Source: Nocardia stercoris
Lineage (GTDB): Bacteria > Actinomycetota > Actinomycetes > Mycobacteriales > Mycobacteriaceae
Direction of reading: 5' to 3'
Assembly (NCBI RefSeq): GCF_003696265.1
Contig: NZ_RFFH01000001.1
Coordinates: forward strand, 186,001 to 250,000
DNA length: 64,000 nucleotides
The notes under the pieces were generated by a model that was not told the origin of the DNA, did not search any database, and saw only the letters and a program-made list of their open reading frames with translations. A program made the position numbers and the translations under genes. Positions 37,618-47,687 of the stretch are shown in pieces; position 1 is the stretch's first letter; every line of letters begins with the position of its first letter.

Positions 37618-38058
37618 TCAGCGCCGGACGGCGTTCCAGACTCCGGCCACCGCGCCGCGCAGGACGTCTTCCCAGGCGAAGTGGTCGTTCCAGACGGTGA
37701 TCCGGCCGTCGACCAGCTCGAAGGTGCCGCACACCACGAACGAGATCTCGACCGGGCCCAGCCGGACGTGGTCGGTCCGTTCGGTGAGGACGACGTCGCC
37801 CTCGTCGGTGAGCCGCTCCGGGAATTCGCGCGCGATGTGGTGCATATCGGCGCGGAAACGCAGGTGCCGGCGCTCGATGCCCCGCAGCAATCCGCCCACG
37901 TGATCGATGCCGCGCAGGTCGGGCAGGAAGGTGTTCTGCCAAACGATGCCGGGGTCGAGCAGCTCGAGAGCCTCGTTCACGGCACCCAGTTCCAGCGCGG
38001 TCAGGAATTCGCGGACCGTGGTGACGGCGTCCTGTTTGAGTTCCGGTACGTCGGACAT
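37618..38058 (-). CDS. Limonene-1,2-epoxide hydrolase family protein
   Basis: A 146-residue protein with the compact NTF2-like fold of limonene-1,2-epoxide hydrolase. The catalytic triad seems intact: R94 and D96 in LTERTDHV and D125 in VWNDHF. Conserved NTFLPDLRG opens the pocket. The actinobacterial relative is EphG of M. tuberculosis. A SnoaL-like non-enzymic role is the alternative. The start is the ATG that follows TATGTCG; an upstream ATG (giving MAIPAYPRHMSDV) exists but is less likely. Confidence 0.8.
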   Translation of the reverse strand: MSDVPELKQDAVTTVREFLTALELGAVNEALELLDPGIVWQNTFLPDLRGIDHVGGLLRGIERRHLRFRADMHHIAREFPERLTDEGDVVLTERTDHVRLGPVEISFVVCGTFELVDGRITVWNDHFAWEDVLRGAVAGVWNAVRR

Positions 38059-38113
38059 ATGTCGAGGGTATGCCGGTATGGCCACAACTGCCGCCGATCG
38101 GACATATCGACGC

Positions 38114-38845
38114 TCAGTCGGCGCGTCGCTCGTCGACTCGCCGGATGATAAGGGTGGCCAGGCCGTCCAGGATTCGTTCCAGGCCGAATCGTAGAGCGTT
38201 GTCGCGGTCGCCGGAGGCGGTTTCGGCGAACGCCGCCACGGTCGCGGGGTAGATCGCGGCCTTGGTGGCCAGGGTTTCGGCGACGGCCCGGGCCAGGTGC
38301 TGTTCCAGTTCGCCGTTGCCGGCGACGGCCTGTTCGGCCAGGCCGCGCGCGTGCCCGGTCAGCAGGACCACCGTGTCGAGCCGTTCGGCGGCGCTCAGCG
38401 GGGTGTCCGCGAGCTGGGTCAGGGCGGCTTCCAGCCAGCCGATCTCGTTGGGGCCCAATGGCCGGATGCCGATGGTGAGCTCCTGGGACCACGGGTGCGC
38501 GCGCATCCGCTCGAAGATGGCCAGCGTCCATCGGCGGAGCGGGTCGCGCCAGGAATCTTCGGCCGAATCAGACTCCGGGGCAACGGGTTCGGGTGCGGGG
38601 CCGAGGGCGCGATCGAGCATCAGCGCGTGCAGTTCGGCCTTGCCGGGCACGTAGCGGTACAGCGCCATCTTCGCGCAGCCCAGGCGGTCGGCCAGGCGCT
38701 GCATCGACAGGTTCGCCAGCCCGTCCGCGTCGGCCGCGGCGATCGCCTCGTCGACGATCCGCTCCAGGGTCAGTGCGGGTTTCGGGCCGCGCCGGGGCCG
38801 GTCGGGGAGTCCCCACAGCAGCTCGAGGGCGGTGGGTGCGGGCAT
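38114..38845 (-). CDS. TetR-family repressor
   Basis: A 243-residue regulator. The N-terminal helix-turn-helix is LADRLGCAKMALYRYVPGK (about 52-70). The C-terminal ligand-binding region resembles TetR_C with an Ala/Leu-rich helical bundle. It is divergent from the flavin monooxygenase gene and shares a 14-base palindromic operator with it, the classical repressor-enzyme pair. Inducer unknown. Confidence 0.9.
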   Translation of the reverse strand: MPAPTALELLWGLPDRPRRGPKPALTLERIVDEAIAAADADGLANLSMQRLADRLGCAKMALYRYVPGKAELHALMLDRALGPAPEPVAPESDSAEDSWRDPLRRWTLAIFERMRAHPWSQELTIGIRPLGPNEIGWLEAALTQLADTPLSAAERLDTVVLLTGHARGLAEQAVAGNGELEQHLARAVAETLATKAAIYPATVAAFAETASGDRDNALRFGLERILDGLATLIIRRVDERRAD

Positions 38846-38895
38846 GTCCGGATCTCCTTCGGTGACGGGCTTGACGGCCGTACTGTGTCTACCAT

Positions 38896-38909
38896 ACGCT
38901 AATTAGCGT
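38896..38909. promoter_or_regulatory. TetR operator between repressor and monooxygenase
   Basis: ACGCTAATTAGCGT, a perfect 14-base palindrome located centrally between the divergent TetR and monooxygenase genes, 26 bases before the monooxygenase ATG. Confidence 0.75.
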
Positions 38910-38934
38910 CCAGCAGACGCAATAAGGAGTTGTC

Positions 38935-40128
38935 ATGGTCACCAAGTCCGTTCTCGTTTCCGGCGCCGGCATCGCGGGCCCCGCGCTGGCCTACTGGCTG
39001 CACCGGTACGGCTTCCGCGTCACCGTCGTCGAGCAGGCGCCCGCGCCCCGATCCGGCGGCCAGGCAGTCGATTTCAAGGGCGCCACCCACCGCCTGGTAC
39101 TCGAGCGGATGGGTATCTGGGACGAGATCCAGCGCCGGCGCACCGGCCGCACCGACGTGGTCTACGTCGACGACGCCGACCGGGAGCTGGCGGTGATGTC
39201 CGGCGACTTCACCGGTGGTGACGTGGAGATCCTGCGCGGCGACCTGACCGCGGTCCTGCTCGAGCGCACTACCGCCGACTGCGAGTACCGCTTCGGCGAC
39301 TCCGTCACCGCGCTCACCGAAACCGCCGACGGGGTGTACGCCGAGTTCGCCAACGGTCCGGCGGAAACCTTCGACCTGGTGGTGGGCTGCGACGGAATCC
39401 ATTCGACCATACGGCGATTCGCCTTCGGGCCGGAGCGCGACTTCGTGCGCCACCTCGGCTACTACTACTGCGTGGCCGGCGCTTCGGCGTACGGGATGAG
39501 CGCCGGGCACACGGAACGCGGCCGGGCGCTGGCCTGGAACCGCCCGGGCCGGTCGGCGACCGCCGGCGGCTCGAAGGCCTCCCAGCTGTACCTGTTCGCG
39601 TCCCCGGAACTGGACTACGACCGGCGTGACCTGGCGGCCCAGCGGCAGCTGGTGGCCGAGCGTTTCGCCGGCGTCGGCGGCGGCGTGCCCGGCATGCTGG
39701 CCGCGCTGCCCACGCTGCCCGACTTCTACCTCGACTCGCTGAGCCGAGTCGACCTGCGCGGCAAGTACACCCGCGGTCGGGTGGCGCTGGTCGGCGACGC
39801 GGCCTACGGGAACACCCTCGGCGGCGTCGGGACCGGCCTGGCCGTGGTCGGCGCCTACGTCCTGGCCGGCGAGCTGGCCGCCGCCGGTGGCGACCACACC
39901 GTCGCCTTCGCCGAGTACGACCGGATCATGGCCCGCTACGCCAAGATCGCGGGCACCGCCAACGCCGGCCGGTTCCTGGCGCCGCGCACCGCGCTCGGCC
40001 TCCGGGCGCGCAACTGGTTCCTCGGCTCGCGCGCGTTCGACCTGATGCTGCGGTACGCCGACAAGGCGGTGAACGACATCGAATTGCGGGACTACGCGGT
40101 CGAATTGGGCCTGGTGGCGGAACGCTGA
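38935..40128 (+). CDS. FAD-dependent monooxygenase (TetX/PHBH type)
   Basis: A 397-residue flavoprotein hydroxylase. FAD motif GAGIAGPALA is at 10-19, the DG motif at GCDGIHSTIR, and the GD motif at VALVGDAAYGNTLGGVG. Similar proteins hydroxylate aromatic or polyketide substrates or inactivate drugs, such as tetracyclines or rifamycin. AAGGAG ribosome site. The linked TetR and operator suggest induction by the substrate, but its identity is not evident. Confidence 0.9.
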   Translation: MVTKSVLVSGAGIAGPALAYWLHRYGFRVTVVEQAPAPRSGGQAVDFKGATHRLVLERMGIWDEIQRRRTGRTDVVYVDDADRELAVMSGDFTGGDVEILRGDLTAVLLERTTADCEYRFGDSVTALTETADGVYAEFANGPAETFDLVVGCDGIHSTIRRFAFGPERDFVRHLGYYYCVAGASAYGMSAGHTERGRALAWNRPGRSATAGGSKASQLYLFASPELDYDRRDLAAQRQLVAERFAGVGGGVPGMLAALPTLPDFYLDSLSRVDLRGKYTRGRVALVGDAAYGNTLGGVGTGLAVVGAYVLAGELAAAGGDHTVAFAEYDRIMARYAKIAGTANAGRFLAPRTALGLRARNWFLGSRAFDLMLRYADKAVNDIELRDYAVELGLVAER

Positions 40129-40201
40129 TCGGCGCACAGCGGGCCGATACCGAGGGCTTGCGACACTCGAATTCTGTCCCCGCGCAACGGGAGCTGATGG
40201 T

Positions 40202-40226
40202 CCGGAGACGGATGCGGCGTCTCCGG
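40202..40226. terminator. First terminator hairpin downstream of the monooxygenase
   Basis: CCGGAGACG pairs with CGTCTCCGG across a 7-base loop. Confidence 0.6.
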
Positions 40227-40232
40227 TGCATG

Positions 40233-40275
40233 ATTCGGCCCGTCCGGACTACCTCGTAATCCGGACGGGCCGAAT
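40233..40275. terminator. Bidirectional terminator between monooxygenase and fumC
   Basis: A 16-pair perfect stem ATTCGGCCCGTCCGGA and complement with an 11-base loop, seven bases from the fumC stop. Confidence 0.85.
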
Positions 40276-40282
40276 GCTGTTC

Positions 40283-41680
40283 CTACTTGCGAGGTTCGGT
40301 CATCGACAGCACATCGAGGCGGCGGTCGAGTTCCTCGAGGGTCAACTCCGGGCCGACCAGGCCGCGGTCGATCACCGCCTGCCGGATCGTCTTGTGTTCG
40401 CGCACCGCCTCTTTCGCGACCGCTGCGGCCTCCTCGTAGCCGATGATCGAGTTCAGCGGCGTGACGATCGAGGGCGAGGACTCCGCGAGCCGCCGCAGGC
40501 GGTCCTCGTCGGCGGTGAGGCCGGCCACGCACTTGTCGGCGAACAGCCGGGACACAGCGGCCAGCAGGCGGATCGACTCCAGCACGTTGCGGGCCATGAC
40601 CGGGATGTAGACGTTGAGTTCGAAGGCGCCGTTGCCGCCGCCCCACGCCACCGCCGCGTCGTTGCCGATCACCTGCGCCGCGACCTGCGTCACCGCTTCC
40701 GGCAGTACCGGATTCACCTTGCCCGGCATGATCGACGACCCCGGTTGCAGGTCCGGCAGCGCGATCTCCGCCAGCCCGGTCAGCGGGCCCGACCCCATCC
40801 AGCGGATATCGTTGGCGATCTTGGTGAGACTGATCGCGACCGTCCGCAACGTCCCCGACAGCTCGACCAGCGCGTCCCGGGCCGCCTGCGCCTCGAAATG
40901 GTTGCGGGCCTCCGACAGCGCGTCCAGGCTCGTCGCCCGCGCCAGCTCCGCCACCACCTGCGCGCCGAACCCGGCGGGCGCGTTCAGCCCGGTCCCGACG
41001 GCGGTACCGCCGATCGGCAGCTCGCCCACCCGGGGCAGGGTGCCGAGCAGCCGCTCGATACCCAGCTCGACCTGACGCGCGTAGCCACCGAACTCCTGGC
41101 CCAGCGTCAGCGGCACCGCGTCCATCAGATGGGTGCGACCGGATTTCACCACCGTGCGCCACTGTTCCGACTTGTCCAGCAGGGCCAGCCGCAGATGGTC
41201 CAGCGCCGGGACCAACTCCTTGACGATTCCCTCCACCGCGGCCACATGGGTGGCGGTCGGGAAGGTGTCGTTGGAGGACTGCGACATGTTGACCTGGTCG
41301 TTGGCGTGCACCGTGACCCCGCGCGTCGCCGCGATCCGGGCGATCACCTCGTTGGCGTTCATGTTCGAGCTGGTACCCGAACCGGTCTGGAACACATCGA
41401 TCGGGAAGTGGTGGTCGTGCTCGCCGGCCGCGATCTCCTCCGCGGCGGCGATGATCGCGTCGGCCGCGTCCGCGTCCAGCAGGCCGAGATCCCGGTTGAC
41501 CCGCGCGCACGCCGCCTTGAGCAGGCCCAGCGCCCGGATCTGCGCCCGTTCCAGGCCGCGCCCGCTGATCGGGAAGTTCTCCACCGCCCGCTGCGTCTGC
41601 GCCCCCCAGAGTGCCTCGGCCGGGACCCGGACCTCGCCCATGGTGTCGTGCTCGATGCGGTACTGCGTGTCGTCGCCCAT
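40283..41680 (-). CDS. fumC: Fumarate hydratase, class II
   Basis: A 465-residue iron-free fumarase, converting fumarate to malate in the TCA cycle. The SS-loop motif [11 protein letters not shown] is at 314-324 and carries the catalytic Ser. [10 protein letters not shown] (about 181-190) and SQSSNDTFP (about 134-142) line the active site. Length and sequence match mycobacterial fumarase (Rv1098c). The ATG start lacks a strong ribosome site. Confidence 0.96.
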   Translation of the reverse strand: MGDDTQYRIEHDTMGEVRVPAEALWGAQTQRAVENFPISGRGLERAQIRALGLLKAACARVNRDLGLLDADAADAIIAAAEEIAAGEHDHHFPIDVFQTGSGTSSNMNANEVIARIAATRGVTVHANDQVNMSQSSNDTFPTATHVAAVEGIVKELVPALDHLRLALLDKSEQWRTVVKSGRTHLMDAVPLTLGQEFGGYARQVELGIERLLGTLPRVGELPIGGTAVGTGLNAPAGFGAQVVAELARATSLDALSEARNHFEAQAARDALVELSGTLRTVAISLTKIANDIRWMGSGPLTGLAEIALPDLQPGSSIMPGKVNPVLPEAVTQVAAQVIGNDAAVAWGGGNGAFELNVYIPVMARNVLESIRLLAAVSRLFADKCVAGLTADEDRLRRLAESSPSIVTPLNSIIGYEEAAAVAKEAVREHKTIRQAVIDRGLVGPELTLEELDRRLDVLSMTEPRK

Positions 41681-41828
41681 AGGGCGAACCTACGCCCGAT
41701 CGGCACCGTTCGATCGGTGCCCTCGGTCACGGGCGATTTCGGAGCTTCGTCCGGGAGCTCGTGACGAAAGGCTGACGGAGCGGCCGGGTTCCGGCCGTCC
41801 GGGCCGTTTCCGCGGAAGAATCCCGGCC

Positions 41829-42911
41829 ATGACCTCGACATCGGATTCGAAGCGGGTACTGCTGACCGGGGCGGCCGGTTTCATCGGCTCGCACATCCAC
41901 CGCGCCCTGACCGCGGCCGGTCACGAGGTGGTCGCCATCGACGCGCTGCTGCCCGCCGCTCACGGCGCCGACGCCGTGCTGCCGCCCGGAGTCCGCCGCG
42001 TCGACGTGCGCGACCCCGATGCCCTGGAGGAGCAACTGCGCGGCATCGATGTGGTCTGCCACCAGGCCGCGGTGGTCGGCGCCGGGGTCGACGCCCAGGA
42101 CGCTCCGGCTTACGCCAGCCACAACGACCTCGGCACCGCCGTCCTGCTCGCCGCCATGGACCGCACGGGCTGCCGGCGGCTGGTACTGGCGTCGTCGATG
42201 GTCGTGTACGGGGAGGGCCGGTACCGGGGTACGCGGTGCGGTCCGGCCGTACCGGGCGCGCGCCGGCGGACCGATCTGGAGAGCGGTGTATTCGACCATC
42301 GCTCACCGGAGTCCGGTGAGGTACTGACCTGGGAACCCGTCCCCGAGGACGCGCCGCTACGCCCGCGCAGCCTGTATGCCGCGAGCAAGGTCGCGCAGGA
42401 GCACTATGCCGCCGCCTGGGTGGCCGCGACCGGTTCGACCGTGACCGCCCTGCGCTACCACAATGTGTACGGCGACGGAATGCCCAGGGACACACCGTAT
42501 TCGGGCGTAGCGGCGATCTTCCGTTCCGCGCTGGAGGCGGGGCGCGCGCCGGCGGTGTTCGAAGACGGTTTGCAGGCCAGGGATTTCGTGCACGTGACCG
42601 ATATCGCCGCCGCCAATCTGGCCGCCGTCGAGCGTGAGCTGGACGGGTTCACCGCCCTCAATATCGCTTCGGGACAGCCGATCACCATCGGCGAGGTCGC
42701 GGCCGTGCTGTCCCGAGCGGGCGGCGGACCGGAGCCGGTCGTCACCGGACAGTACCGGCCGGGAGATGTCCGGCACATCGTCGCCAGCCCCGAATTGGCC
42801 AGGAACACACTGGGATTCGCCGCCCGAATCTCCCCGGAGGCCGGTTTGGCCGCGTTCGCGAACGCGCCGCTGCGGGTCACTGCGGGAGTGGGTGCCCCGT
42901 CCTGGCGGTGA
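41829..42911 (+). CDS. NAD-dependent sugar epimerase/dehydratase
   Basis: A 360-residue extended SDR. The NAD motif is TGAAGFIGSH near the N-terminus; the YAASK catalytic Tyr-Lys pair is central, with a preceding SSMVVYG Ser. It probably acts on a nucleotide-sugar such as UDP-glucose or UDP-galactose. It is the first gene of the envelope cluster of two-component system, glycosyltransferases and molybdenum protein that follows, which suggests wall polysaccharide work. Substrate not determinable. Confidence 0.85.
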   Translation: MTSTSDSKRVLLTGAAGFIGSHIHRALTAAGHEVVAIDALLPAAHGADAVLPPGVRRVDVRDPDALEEQLRGIDVVCHQAAVVGAGVDAQDAPAYASHNDLGTAVLLAAMDRTGCRRLVLASSMVVYGEGRYRGTRCGPAVPGARRRTDLESGVFDHRSPESGEVLTWEPVPEDAPLRPRSLYAASKVAQEHYAAAWVAATGSTVTALRYHNVYGDGMPRDTPYSGVAAIFRSALEAGRAPAVFEDGLQARDFVHVTDIAAANLAAVERELDGFTALNIASGQPITIGEVAAVLSRAGGGPEPVVTGQYRPGDVRHIVASPELARNTLGFAARISPEAGLAAFANAPLRVTAGVGAPSWR

Positions 42912-43079
42912 GGATTGGCCCGGTGTGCCAGTCCCGGCGCACGGCAGGCCGCGCTGCCCTCGCGACCGCGCCAGTGTAGTTCGCGGTCGGAACGGGCGCC
43001 TTGACGTGGCGGTGAGTGCCCGACGGTCAGCCCGGGTCGGGAGCGGACGCCGGTGTCCTCGGCGGTCGGGCCTACCCGG

Positions 43080-44114
43080 TCAGGGGGGCAGCCCCGAACT
43101 CAGCGGCAGCCGCACCTCGAACCGGCAGCCCCGGTCCCGGTTGCGGGCGCTGATCTGCCCGTGATGTGCCTCCACCAGCCCCGCCGCGATCGCCAGGCCC
43201 AAGCCGCTGCCGGGCGGGATCCCGCCCGTGGCCACCGGTGAGCGGGCGGCCGTGCCGCGGTAGGCCATCTCGAAGATCCGGGGCAGGTCCTCGTCGCTGA
43301 TGCCCGGGCCGGTGTCGTCGACCCGGGTCCAGGCGTGGCCGTCGCCGGTGCCGACCGAGATCGCCACCTCGCCGCCGGGCGGGGTGTGCGCGATCGCGTT
43401 GGAGACCAGGTTGGTCAGCACCCGGGTCAGGGCCTTGTCGCTGGCCGCGACCACGACCGGCGCGGCGGGCTGGTCGGCGCGCAGGCCGACGCCCGCGGGT
43501 TCGGCGGCGGCCCGGCTCGCGGCCAGCACCTCGTCGACCAGCTCGCGCAGGTCGACCGGTTCCAACGCCAGTCGCAGGGCGCCGGAGTGGATCTTCGACA
43601 TCTCGAACAGGTCGTCGACCATGACCGAGACCCGGTCGGTCTCGCGCCGGATCCGGTCGGCGTACCGCTCGACGTCGTCGGCGTCGGTGACGATGCCGTC
43701 GATCAGGGCCTCCGACAGGGCCCGGATCCCGGCCAGCGGGGTGCGCAGATCGTGGCTCACCCACGCGACCAGCTCCCGCCGGGACCGTTCGGCGGCACGC
43801 TCCTGATCGCGGATCTGCTTCTCCCACACGGTCTTACGGGCCTGCTCCCGGCCGAGCAGGAGAGCCGCGGGCACCGTCACCACCGCGACCACGACCAGGA
43901 CCACCGCGGTACGTTCCAGATCGTGGGTGAACATCAGCCCGCTCACCGCGATCACCCCGGCCAGCGCCGACAGCGTCGGAATCAGCACCAGCACGGCCAT
44001 ACTGAGCGTCAGCGACCGGTTCGTGGTCGCCCGCAGGACCAGCGCGCCGAACAGCACCACCGGCACCGAGCCCGCCAGCGTGTACAGCACCAGTCCCAGC
44101 GTGTCAGTCGGCAC
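43080..44114 (-). CDS. Sensor histidine kinase
   Basis: A 344-residue membrane kinase. About three membrane helices lie in the first 90 residues with only short external loops, so it has little periplasmic sensor. The H-box is [13 protein letters not shown] with H121, then N-box [18 protein letters not shown]1 DTGPGI and G2 [11 protein letters not shown] start. Its first 11 bases overlap the end of the response regulator, and the order kinase-after-regulator marks one operon. Confidence 0.92.
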   Translation of the reverse strand: MPTDTLGLVLYTLAGSVPVVLFGALVLRATTNRSLTLSMAVLVLIPTLSALAGVIAVSGLMFTHDLERTAVVLVVVAVVTVPAALLLGREQARKTVWEKQIRDQERAAERSRRELVAWVSHDLRTPLAGIRALSEALIDGIVTDADDVERYADRIRRETDRVSVMVDDLFEMSKIHSGALRLALEPVDLRELVDEVLAASRAAAEPAGVGLRADQPAAPVVVAASDKALTRVLTNLVSNAIAHTPPGGEVAISVGTGDGHAWTRVDDTGPGISDEDLPRIFEMAYRGTAARSPVATGGIPPGSGLGLAIAAGLVEAHHGQISARNRDRGCRFEVRLPLSSGLPP

Positions 44115-44808
44115 CCGTCCGCTCCGTCTCGTCCCGGCCCCAGCGGTAGCCGCGTCCCCACACCGTCTCGATCCGGTGTGCGGCACCGAGCTTGGCACGC
44201 AACCGCTTGATGTGCACCGTCACCGTCGACAGATCACCGAAATCCCAGCCCCACACCTGCGCCAGCAGATCCTCGCGACTGAACACCCGCCGCGGGTTGC
44301 GCAGCAGGAACAGCAGCAGATTGAACTCGCGGGCGGTGAGATCGACCCGGCGGCCGCCGGCGAGCACCGACTGGGCCGCGGGATCCACCTCGAGGTCCTC
44401 GTCGCGCAGCGTCCGCGCACCGGAATCACTTGTGCGCCTGTGGGATCGGCGCAGCAGCGAACTCACCCGCAGCGCCAGCTCGCGCGGGCTGAACGGCTTG
44501 GTCACATAGTCGTCGGCGCCCATGGTGAGCCCGAGGATCCGGTCGTCCTCGTCGCCGAGCGCGGTCAGCAGGATCAGCGGCGTCTCCGGGCGCGGGCCAC
44601 CGCGCACCGCCCGGCAGATCTCCACGCCGTCCGTGCCCGGCATCATGACGTCGAGCACCGCGAGATCGACCGCCGCGGCCGGATCCAACAGCAGGGCGAG
44701 CGCGGCGTCGCCTTCACCGCATTCCACCACGGCCGACCCGTCGCGTTCGAGATAGCGGCGCACCACCTCACGCACCACAGGATCGTCGTCGGCGACCAGA
44801 ATCCGCAT
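44104..44808 (-). CDS. OmpR-family response regulator
   Basis: A 234-residue regulator. The receiver has the phosphoacceptor D53 in [10 protein letters not shown], acidic D7-D9 and K in VTKPFSP. The winged-helix DNA-binding domain covers about 135-230 ([25 protein letters not shown]). Translation is coupled to the kinase by overlap. Target genes unknown; the linked envelope genes are candidates. Confidence 0.93.
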   Translation of the reverse strand: MRILVADDDPVVREVVRRYLERDGSAVVECGEGDAALALLLDPAAAVDLAVLDVMMPGTDGVEICRAVRGGPRPETPLILLTALGDEDDRILGLTMGADDYVTKPFSPRELALRVSSLLRRSHRRTSDSGARTLRDEDLEVDPAAQSVLAGGRRVDLTAREFNLLLFLLRNPRRVFSREDLLAQVWGWDFGDLSTVTVHIKRLRAKLGAAHRIETVWGRGYRWGRDETERTGAD

Positions 44809-44813
44809 GTCCC

Positions 44814-46163
44814 TCACCAATTCGTCAGCAGCAGATGCGTCAGCGCCAGGGTGCCGGCGGCCTGCACGGTGAGCCACAGCCGCGCGTCCCGGCGCGGCAG
44901 GAATGCGGTCGCCGCCAGCAACCATAGATCGAACGGCAACCAGATGCGTTCCGTCTCGGCCTTGCTCATCCCGCTCAGGTCGGCGGCCAGGATCGCGGCC
45001 AGCGCGGCCGTCACCACCAGCGCCGTCGGATCCCAGGCCCGGACCCGGGATACGGCCCGCGGCAACGCCGCCGGAACCGCCAGCCCCGTCGCGCACACGG
45101 TGGCGGCCAGATTGCCCCAGATCCAGTAGGTGATCGGCCGAGTGCTGGCCACACCCTGGTAATACCGTTGCACGACCAGGTGATAGCCGGTGAGCCACCA
45201 GAATCCGGCCGCCGCGAACGCCACCACCACGACCCCCGCGCCGATCAGCGCGGGCACCAGCGGCCGCCAGTTCCGGGCGGCGACCAGCACCGCCACCGCG
45301 GGAATCGCCATCAGCACCAGGCCGTAGTTGAGGAATATCCCCAGCCCGAACAGCACGCCGGCCAGCAGCGCCAACCCCGGCCGGAGCCGGGTCGCCGCGA
45401 GCGCCAGCGCCGCCATGGCCCAGGCCGTCACCCCGGCGAACACCGCGTCCGCCGACACCGCGATCCACAGCGCCGCCGGGGCCAGCACCAGGAACGGCGC
45501 GGCCGCCCGGGCGCGGTCCTCGGCGCCCAACGCGCGCACCGTGATCAGGATCGCCGCCACCGCGCTGCAGCCGATCAGCAGGCACGCCACCCCGGCCCAG
45601 CCGCCGCCGGACAGCCCGATCCGGTCCAGCAACACGAAGAACAACACCGCGCCCGGCGGATGACCCGAGGTGTGCGTGGTCCACGAATCCGGTTGGAAAT
45701 CGAGGATTCTGGCGGAGAAGCCGCGCAGCGTGGCCGGAATGTCGGTGATACCACGCACTTCGGGCAGGTACTCGCCGCCCTCCTCGAGCCGACCGGCGAA
45801 ACCCCGATCCCAGCCGTCGACCATGGCCAGCGCGAACGCCCACGCCAGTGCCACCACCCACGACAGCAGCGGCAGCCACCCCCAGCGCAGCCGCGCGGCC
45901 ACCCCGGGCCCGTAGGCGGCGACCAGCGCCGCGATCCCGATCGCCGGACCGGAACCCCAGCCGATATGCGGCAGCCAGGAACCGAAGATCGGTGCCGCCG
46001 CCGCGTACAGCGACAACCGCCAGCGATCGCTGGCGAGTTGCGGGACGACGAACGCGGCCGCGACGAGAGCGGCCGCCGAACCCGCGCCGACGATGCCGGC
46101 GGGAACCGGAAGCCGGAGATCGGCCCGGCGGGGAACCTCCATGGTGTCGGTCACGGAACCCAC
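44814..46163 (-). CDS. Polytopic membrane protein (glycosyltransferase-C-like)
   Basis: A 449-residue protein with about ten to twelve predicted membrane helices (Ala/Val/Leu-rich blocks from 25 to 440). It has an outward loop after TM3 containing WDRGFAGRLEEGGEYLPEV and HTSGHPPGAV. Such proteins in actinobacteria are often GT-C-fold mannosyl- or arabinosyl-transferases using prenyl-phosphate sugars. No catalytic motif was certain. It starts five bases before the response regulator and is probably the first gene of the two-component operon. Confidence 0.8.
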   Translation of the reverse strand: MGSVTDTMEVPRRADLRLPVPAGIVGAGSAAALVAAAFVVPQLASDRWRLSLYAAAAPIFGSWLPHIGWGSGPAIGIAALVAAYGPGVAARLRWGWLPLLSWVVALAWAFALAMVDGWDRGFAGRLEEGGEYLPEVRGITDIPATLRGFSARILDFQPDSWTTHTSGHPPGAVLFFVLLDRIGLSGGGWAGVACLLIGCSAVAAILITVRALGAEDRARAAAPFLVLAPAALWIAVSADAVFAGVTAWAMAALALAATRLRPGLALLAGVLFGLGIFLNYGLVLMAIPAVAVLVAARNWRPLVPALIGAGVVVVAFAAAGFWWLTGYHLVVQRYYQGVASTRPITYWIWGNLAATVCATGLAVPAALPRAVSRVRAWDPTALVVTAALAAILAADLSGMSKAETERIWLPFDLWLLAATAFLPRRDARLWLTVQAAGTLALTHLLLTNW

Positions 46164-46279
46164 GATAGATCCGACGCCGGCCGGGAATGTGCCGATCCTG
46201 GCTGGCCACGGTGATATGTCAGAGTTTCGTCACCGTTGCGCACCGCGTTTCGGGGCTTGCGGGGCCTAGCGTCGACGGC

Positions 46280-46951
46280 GTGACGAAAATCCTCGACAGC
46301 TTCGACGATGTGACCGTGGTGATCCCGTGTCGCGACGAGGCCGGCGCGTTGCCGGGTGTTCTCGCCGCCATCCCACCGGGATACCGCGCGCTCGTCGTCG
46401 ACAACGGATCCACCGACGGAACCGCCGACGTCGCCCGAGCCGGGGGCGCGACCGTGATCAGTCAGGACGAGCCGGGCTACGGCGCCACCGTGCAGGCGGG
46501 CATCGCCGCCGCCGGGACGCCGGTCGTCGCCGTACTGGACGGTGACGGCTCGATGGACCCCGGCGCGCTCCCGGAACTGGTCGAATTGCTACGCGCCGGA
46601 GCGGATCTGGTGGTCGGCAGACGCCGACCGGCCGAGCGCGGCGTGTGGCCCTGGCACGCCCGCGCCGGAAACTACCTGGTCGCACGGCGACTGCGGCGCC
46701 GATACGGGCTGCCGGTCCACGATATCGGCGCCCTGCGAGTCGCGTCGCGGGCGTCGCTGCTGGCACTCGGGCCGCTGCACCGGCGCTCCGGCTACCCGCT
46801 CGAACTCTTGGTGGCGGCGAGCCGCGCGGGCTGGCGGGTCGTCGAACGCGATATCGAATACCGGCCGAGAACCCATGGCCGGTCCAAGGTTTCGGGCTCG
46901 GTACTCGGCACTTTCCGAGCCGTCCGGGACTTCCTGGCGGTGCTGCGATGA
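46280..46951 (+). CDS. Family 2 glycosyltransferase
   Basis: A 223-residue cytosolic inverting glycosyltransferase of GT2 (dolichyl-phosphate-mannose synthase-like, no membrane tail). The N-terminal VTVVIPCRDEAGALPGVL, VVDNGSTDGT and LDGDGSMDPGAL (DXD-like) motifs are clear. It probably forms a prenyl-phosphate sugar for export by the membrane protein divergently encoded nearby. GTG start. It opens the plus-strand operon that runs through DUF2064 and the molybdenum protein. Confidence 0.88.
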   Translation: MTKILDSFDDVTVVIPCRDEAGALPGVLAAIPPGYRALVVDNGSTDGTADVARAGGATVISQDEPGYGATVQAGIAAAGTPVVAVLDGDGSMDPGALPELVELLRAGADLVVGRRRPAERGVWPWHARAGNYLVARRLRRRYGLPVHDIGALRVASRASLLALGPLHRRSGYPLELLVAASRAGWRVVERDIEYRPRTHGRSKVSGSVLGTFRAVRDFLAVLR

Positions 46952-47015
46952 GTGAGCGAATCGTGCGGCAGCGAGGTGCGGGCACGGCGGAGCCGAGCGC
47001 CGGCGAGGTGCGGCC

Positions 47016-47687
47016 ATGAGTGCGACCGTACTGGTGCTCGCCAAGGCGCCGATCCCCGGATTCGCCAAAACCCGGCTCACCCCGCCACTGACACCGGTCG
47101 AGGCGGCCGCGGTGGCCGCGGCCGCGCTGCTCGACACCCTGGACGCCGTGCTCCGCGCGCGCGTCGCGCACCGCATGGTGGCCTGGACCGGGGACCTCGA
47201 CCGCGCCCACGACGCGGCCGAATTGGCCGCGCTGCTGGCCCGATTCGACGTCGTCGCCCAGCGCGGCGCGACCTTCGGCGAGCGCCTGGCCAATGCCCAC
47301 GCCGACGCCGCCCGCGCCGGACATCCCGTACTGCAGATCGGCATGGACACCCCGCAGGCGGACCCGGACCTGCTCACCAGCGCCGCCGCCGCGGTCGCCG
47401 CCGGTGACGACGTCCACCTCGGCCCCGCCCGCGACGGCGGCTGGTGGGCACTCGGCCTGCCCTCACCCCAGGCCGCCCGCCTGCTCGTCGACGTCCCGAT
47501 GTCTACCGACCGAACTGGCGAGCTGACCCGAGAAGCCTTGCGGCGCTGCCACTATCGAGTGCGCGACCTGCCGGAACTGCGCGATGTCGACTACCTCGAC
47601 GACGCCTTCGCGGTCGCGGGGCAATGCACCGGCCGGTTCGCGCGGCTGGTCGGCGAACTGCGCGACCGAACGGCGGCCATACGGTGA
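47016..47687 (+). CDS. DUF2064 / TIGR04282-type glycosyltransferase-like protein
   Basis: A 223-residue protein of the family found next to GT2 genes. Its nucleotidyltransferase-like start is VLVLAKAPIPGFAKTRL, and IGMDTPQADPDLL is central. GPARDGGWWALGL is typical. It likely transfers or activates a sugar. The upstream gene pairing GT2-DUF2064 is common in actinobacterial clusters. The substrate is unknown. Confidence 0.85.
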   Translation: MSATVLVLAKAPIPGFAKTRLTPPLTPVEAAAVAAAALLDTLDAVLRARVAHRMVAWTGDLDRAHDAAELAALLARFDVVAQRGATFGERLANAHADAARAGHPVLQIGMDTPQADPDLLTSAAAAVAAGDDVHLGPARDGGWWALGLPSPQAARLLVDVPMSTDRTGELTREALRRCHYRVRDLPELRDVDYLDDAFAVAGQCTGRFARLVGELRDRTAAIR

